From NCBI RefSeq assembly GCF_023369855.1, contig NZ_JAMBPP010000003.1:295768-359767 (forward strand): a stretch of DNA of 64,000 bases, read 5' to 3'. The notes beneath the pieces were generated by a model that saw only the letters and a list, made by a program, of their open reading frames with translations, was not told where the DNA came from and ran no database searches. A program made the position numbers and the translations under genes. This document shows, in pieces, positions 62,039-64,000 of this stretch. The DNA is from Actinotalea alkalitolerans (lineage in GTDB: Bacteria; Actinomycetota; Actinomycetes; Actinomycetales; Cellulomonadaceae). How positions within the stretch are numbered: position 1 is the stretch's first letter; each line of letters begins with the position of its first letter.

Positions 62039-62471
62039 AGCATCCCACTCGTCGAGGCGCCCGGTCGGGTGGAGGAACGGACGAGCCGCTGCCGTGCCCG
62101 TCCGCGACCGGGGTGCCGCGATCGTCGACTTCGTCCTGGTGGGCGCGCTGACGACGGTGCTGTTCGTCGGCGTGCTGCAGGTGGCGCTCGCGCTGCACGT
62201 GCGCGCCACCATGGTCGACTGCGCGGCCGAGGGCGCCCGTCACGGTGCGTTGGCCGACCGGACCCCGCAGGACGGCGCCGACCGCACCCGTGCGCTGCTC
62301 GAGCTCTCGCTGTCCTCGTCCTATGCGGCAGATGTGCGGGCCGAGCACACCGTCGTCGGAGGTCTCGAGGTCGTCCGGGTGCAGGTGCGCGCACCGCTGC
62401 CCGTGCTCGGGCTGCTCGGCCCTTCCGGGACGCTGACGGTCGACGGTCACGCGCTGCGGGAGCACCCGTGA
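62031..62471 (+). CDS. TadE-like pseudopilin
   Basis: 146 residues. After about 25 basic residues, VRDRGAAIVDFVLVGALTTVLFVGVLQVALALHVRATMVDCAAEGARHGA is the TadE domain: DRG-AAIVDFVLV resembles the RG-AAxVEFALV pseudopilin cleavage/anchor motif, with Asp in place of Glu. The rest is an extracellular beta-rich domain with no Cys pair beyond one. GTG start within the previous gene; ends in a GTGA overlap. Confidence 0.85.
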   Translation: MREASHSSRRPVGWRNGRAAAVPVRDRGAAIVDFVLVGALTTVLFVGVLQVALALHVRATMVDCAAEGARHGALADRTPQDGADRTRALLELSLSSSYAADVRAEHTVVGGLEVVRVQVRAPLPVLGLLGPSGTLTVDGHALREHP

Positions 62472-62962
62472 GGCGAGGGCGGCGAGGAGTCACCGCACTG
62501 TGCGCTCGGATACGTCGGCTGAGGACCGATCCTCACCGGGACCGAGGGACGGCGGTCGTCGAGTTCCTCGGGGTGGCCCTGGTTCTGCTGGTGCCCACGG
62601 TCTACCTGGTGCTCGTCCTGGGACGGCTGCAGGCAGCGGCCTTCGCCGCTGACGGCGCGGCGCGTGAGGCCGCGCGGGCAGTGGTCACAGGTGGCGAGCT
62701 GGACGGGCCGTCGCGGGCCGTCGCCGCGGTGGCCCTCGCATTGGACGACCAGGGCTTCGACCCGGAACGGGCGGAGGAGGCACTGAGCCTGAGCTGCTCG
62801 ACCGAGCCGTGCTCGATGCCGGGCGGAGCGGTCACCGTGGTCGTCCGGGTCGAGGTGGATCTGCCTGCGGTGCCGTCGGTAATGCAGCCCGTCGTACCGC
62901 TGCACATCCCGGTCCAGGCCACGGTCACCGCACCAGTCGACTCCTTCCGTGGCCGACGATGA
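62468..62962 (+). CDS. Second TadE-like pseudopilin
   Basis: 164 residues. DRGTAVVEFLGVALVLLVPTVYLVLVLGRLQAAAFAADGAAREAARA is the TadE segment with the Glu of TAVVEF present. Cys in SLSCSTEPCSMPG may form a disulfide outside the membrane. GTG start overlapping the first TadE stop (GTGA), ATGA overlap with the next gene, so the three are co-translated. Confidence 0.87.
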   Translation: MRRGRRGVTALCARIRRLRTDPHRDRGTAVVEFLGVALVLLVPTVYLVLVLGRLQAAAFAADGAAREAARAVVTGGELDGPSRAVAAVALALDDQGFDPERAEEALSLSCSTEPCSMPGGAVTVVVRVEVDLPAVPSVMQPVVPLHIPVQATVTAPVDSFRGRR

Positions 62963-63543
62963 GCCAGTACCGTGCGCCCGCACCGGACCTCGCTCCGCGA
63001 CGGGGTGCGGTGACCTCGGTACCCGCACGCCCTGGCGTCCGGTCACCCCTGGGGGCGCTGCGCGCCCGCGTGGGCGCGGTCACGTCCGGTCAGGCACAGG
63101 ACTCCGGTCAGATCCTGCTGCTCTCGATCGCCTACGGGGTGCTCGCACTGCTCCTGGTCACCGCGGTGGTCTCGGCATCGAGCGTGCACATCGAACGCAA
63201 GCGGCTGTGGGCGTTGGCCGACCAGGCAGCGTTGGAGGCCGCGGACGCCGTGGACTCCTCGGCCTTCTACGGCTCGGGCACCCGACCTGATCCACGCACC
63301 GCCGACGGTGCGCTGGTCCCCTTGTCCACCGTCTCGGTGCGGACGGCGGTCGACGAGCACCTGGCCCGGTCGCCCGGCGCCCAACGGCTCACCGGCGTGC
63401 AGGTCATGGACGTCGGCACCGACGGCCGCACCGTGCACGTCACCCTCGGTGCCCTGGCCCGCCCCCCACTGCTGAGCTGGGTCACGGGCTCCTGGTCCGA
63501 GGGCATCACCCTGCGGGTGACATCGAGCGCCCGGGCGGGATGA
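62959..63543 (+). CDS. TadG-like pilus-associated membrane protein
   Basis: 194 residues. After a basic, Ala-rich cytoplasmic stretch (1-50), DSGQILLLSIAYGVLALLLVTAVVSASSVHIERKRLWALADQAALEAADAVD is the Rv3660c-neighbourhood/TadG-type N-terminal membrane segment, with external sequence VDEHLARSPGAQRLTGVQV and so on. No von Willebrand A domain is present, so it is a short TadG-like form. ATGA overlap with the second TadE. It ends 55 bp before the convergent sugar permease gene. Confidence 0.85.
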   Translation: MSQYRAPAPDLAPRRGAVTSVPARPGVRSPLGALRARVGAVTSGQAQDSGQILLLSIAYGVLALLLVTAVVSASSVHIERKRLWALADQAALEAADAVDSSAFYGSGTRPDPRTADGALVPLSTVSVRTAVDEHLARSPGAQRLTGVQVMDVGTDGRTVHVTLGALARPPLLSWVTGSWSEGITLRVTSSARAG

Positions 63544-63598
63544 CCCCGTCCCCGGTGCTGCGCCGGTCACCCGTGCAGGCCGGGCGGCCGCTGGGCGG

Positions 63599-64000
63599 TC
63601 ATCCTTTGACGGCTCCTTGCATGATGCCGGCGACGAGGTGTCGTCCGGCCAGGGCGAAGAGCAGGATCAGGGGGATGGTGGCGGCCACGACGCCGGCCAT
63701 GATCAGGGAGTAGTCCTTGAAGTAGGAGGCTTGGAGGAGTTGGAGGGCGACGGGCAGGGTGGGGTTGGCTGATCCCAGGACGATGAAGGGCCAGAAGAAG
63801 TTGGTCCAGGAGCCCACGAAGGTGAACAGGGCGAGCATGGCGGCGGCGGGTCGGGCGGCGGGCATGGCGATGTGCCAGAAGGTGCGGATCATGGTGGCGC
63901 CGTCCACGCGGGCGGCTTCGATGAGTTCGTAGGGCAGGGCGGATTCGAGGTATTGGGTCATCCAGAAGACCCCGAAGGCGGTGACCATGGCGGGGACGAT
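63599..64000 (-). CDS. CUT1 sugar ABC permease (MalG/CebG-like), C-terminal part
   Basis: The last 134 codons of a permease whose 5' part lies beyond the right edge. It has the EAA loop LIEAARVDGATMIRTFWHIAMPAARPA, TM helices (MLALFTFVGSWTNFFWPFIVL, AGVVAATIPLILLFALAGRHLV) and the typical ending AGIMQGAVKG. The KDYSLIMAG segment resembles cellobiose/beta-glucoside permeases. All visible Glu codons in the EAA part are GAA and all Gln codons CAA, unlike the GAG/CAG habit of the rest of the window. Confidence 0.9.
   Translation of the reverse strand: MVPAMVTAFGVFWMTQYLESALPYELIEAARVDGATMIRTFWHIAMPAARPAAAMLALFTFVGSWTNFFWPFIVLGSANPTLPVALQLLQASYFKDYSLIMAGVVAATIPLILLFALAGRHLVAGIMQGAVKG

Overview
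The window is very GC-rich, uses GTG starts freely, and has short overlapping genes (ATGA, GTGA and TGATG junctions). It carries several actinobacterial hallmarks: the clpS-DUF2017-murI-MBL-rph-rdgB block, DUF3039, DUF4349, DUF4916 NUDIX, GlbO-type globin and a Tad/TadE locus. Taken with a pectin lyase, an amylosucrase and CUT1 sugar transporters, it looks like a chromosomal segment of a free-living, polysaccharide-using actinobacterium, most likely Micrococcales and Cellulomonas-like. That placement is inferred from gene content; no rRNA is present. I saw no prophage, IS element or CRISPR array.

Layout. 1-8.3 kb: end of a group II truncated haemoglobin gene, TesB-type thioesterase, topoisomerase IB, an MFS sugar porter, a secreted rhamnogalacturonan lyase with a C-terminal FIMAH domain, and an SDR/DUF2867 protein. 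8.3-18.1 kb: a leftward cluster holding two homologous pairs of large membrane-associated (dynamin/YfjP-like) GTPases, with an ssb paralogue and ettA between them. 18.2-21.8 kb: tRNA-Arg, PAP2 phosphatase, small unknowns, orn, tRNA-His with a strong terminator, and an ATP-grasp protein. 21.9-28.7 kb: STAS protein, K+ channel with SHOCT tail, CPA2 antiporter with an RCK domain, and a glycine-betaine-type ABC transporter whose binding protein looks circularly permuted; this reads as an osmotic/ion homeostasis district. 28.7-33.6 kb: flavin disulfide reductase, a small HATPase, a GAF-histidine kinase, tRNA-Lys, a peroxiredoxin and tRNA-Leu. 33.6-46.6 kb: amylosucrase, thioredoxin, NUDIX-like protein, ABC-F ATPase, then the conserved rdgB-rph-MBL-murI and DUF2017-clpS / pncB block, a 52-residue membrane protein, and DUF3039 plus an SF2 helicase. 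46.6-53.0 kb: a ROK-repressor-led operon for an amino sugar (binding protein, two permeases, ROK kinase, nagB). 53.1-58.5 kb: ABC-2-like exporter, DUF2236 protein, DUF4349 lipoprotein and CueP. 58.7-63.5 kb: compact Tad pilus operon. 63.6-64.0 kb: the 3' part of a further sugar permease with clearly different codon choice.

Most noteworthy: (i) an 11-bp-phased direct-repeat motif (ATCGTGAYC plus 2 nt) found in three separate promoter regions at 27.5, 53.05 and 56.55 kb, suggesting one shared tandem-binding regulator; (ii) duplicated alpha/beta GTPase pairs, one alpha with a degenerate G4 motif; (iii) the permuted OpuAC-type lipoprotein; (iv) a 23-bp palindrome at the ROK repressor start. None of these could be tested here by database search or alignment software. 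Family names rest on recognised motifs, and coordinates were read directly from the sequence.
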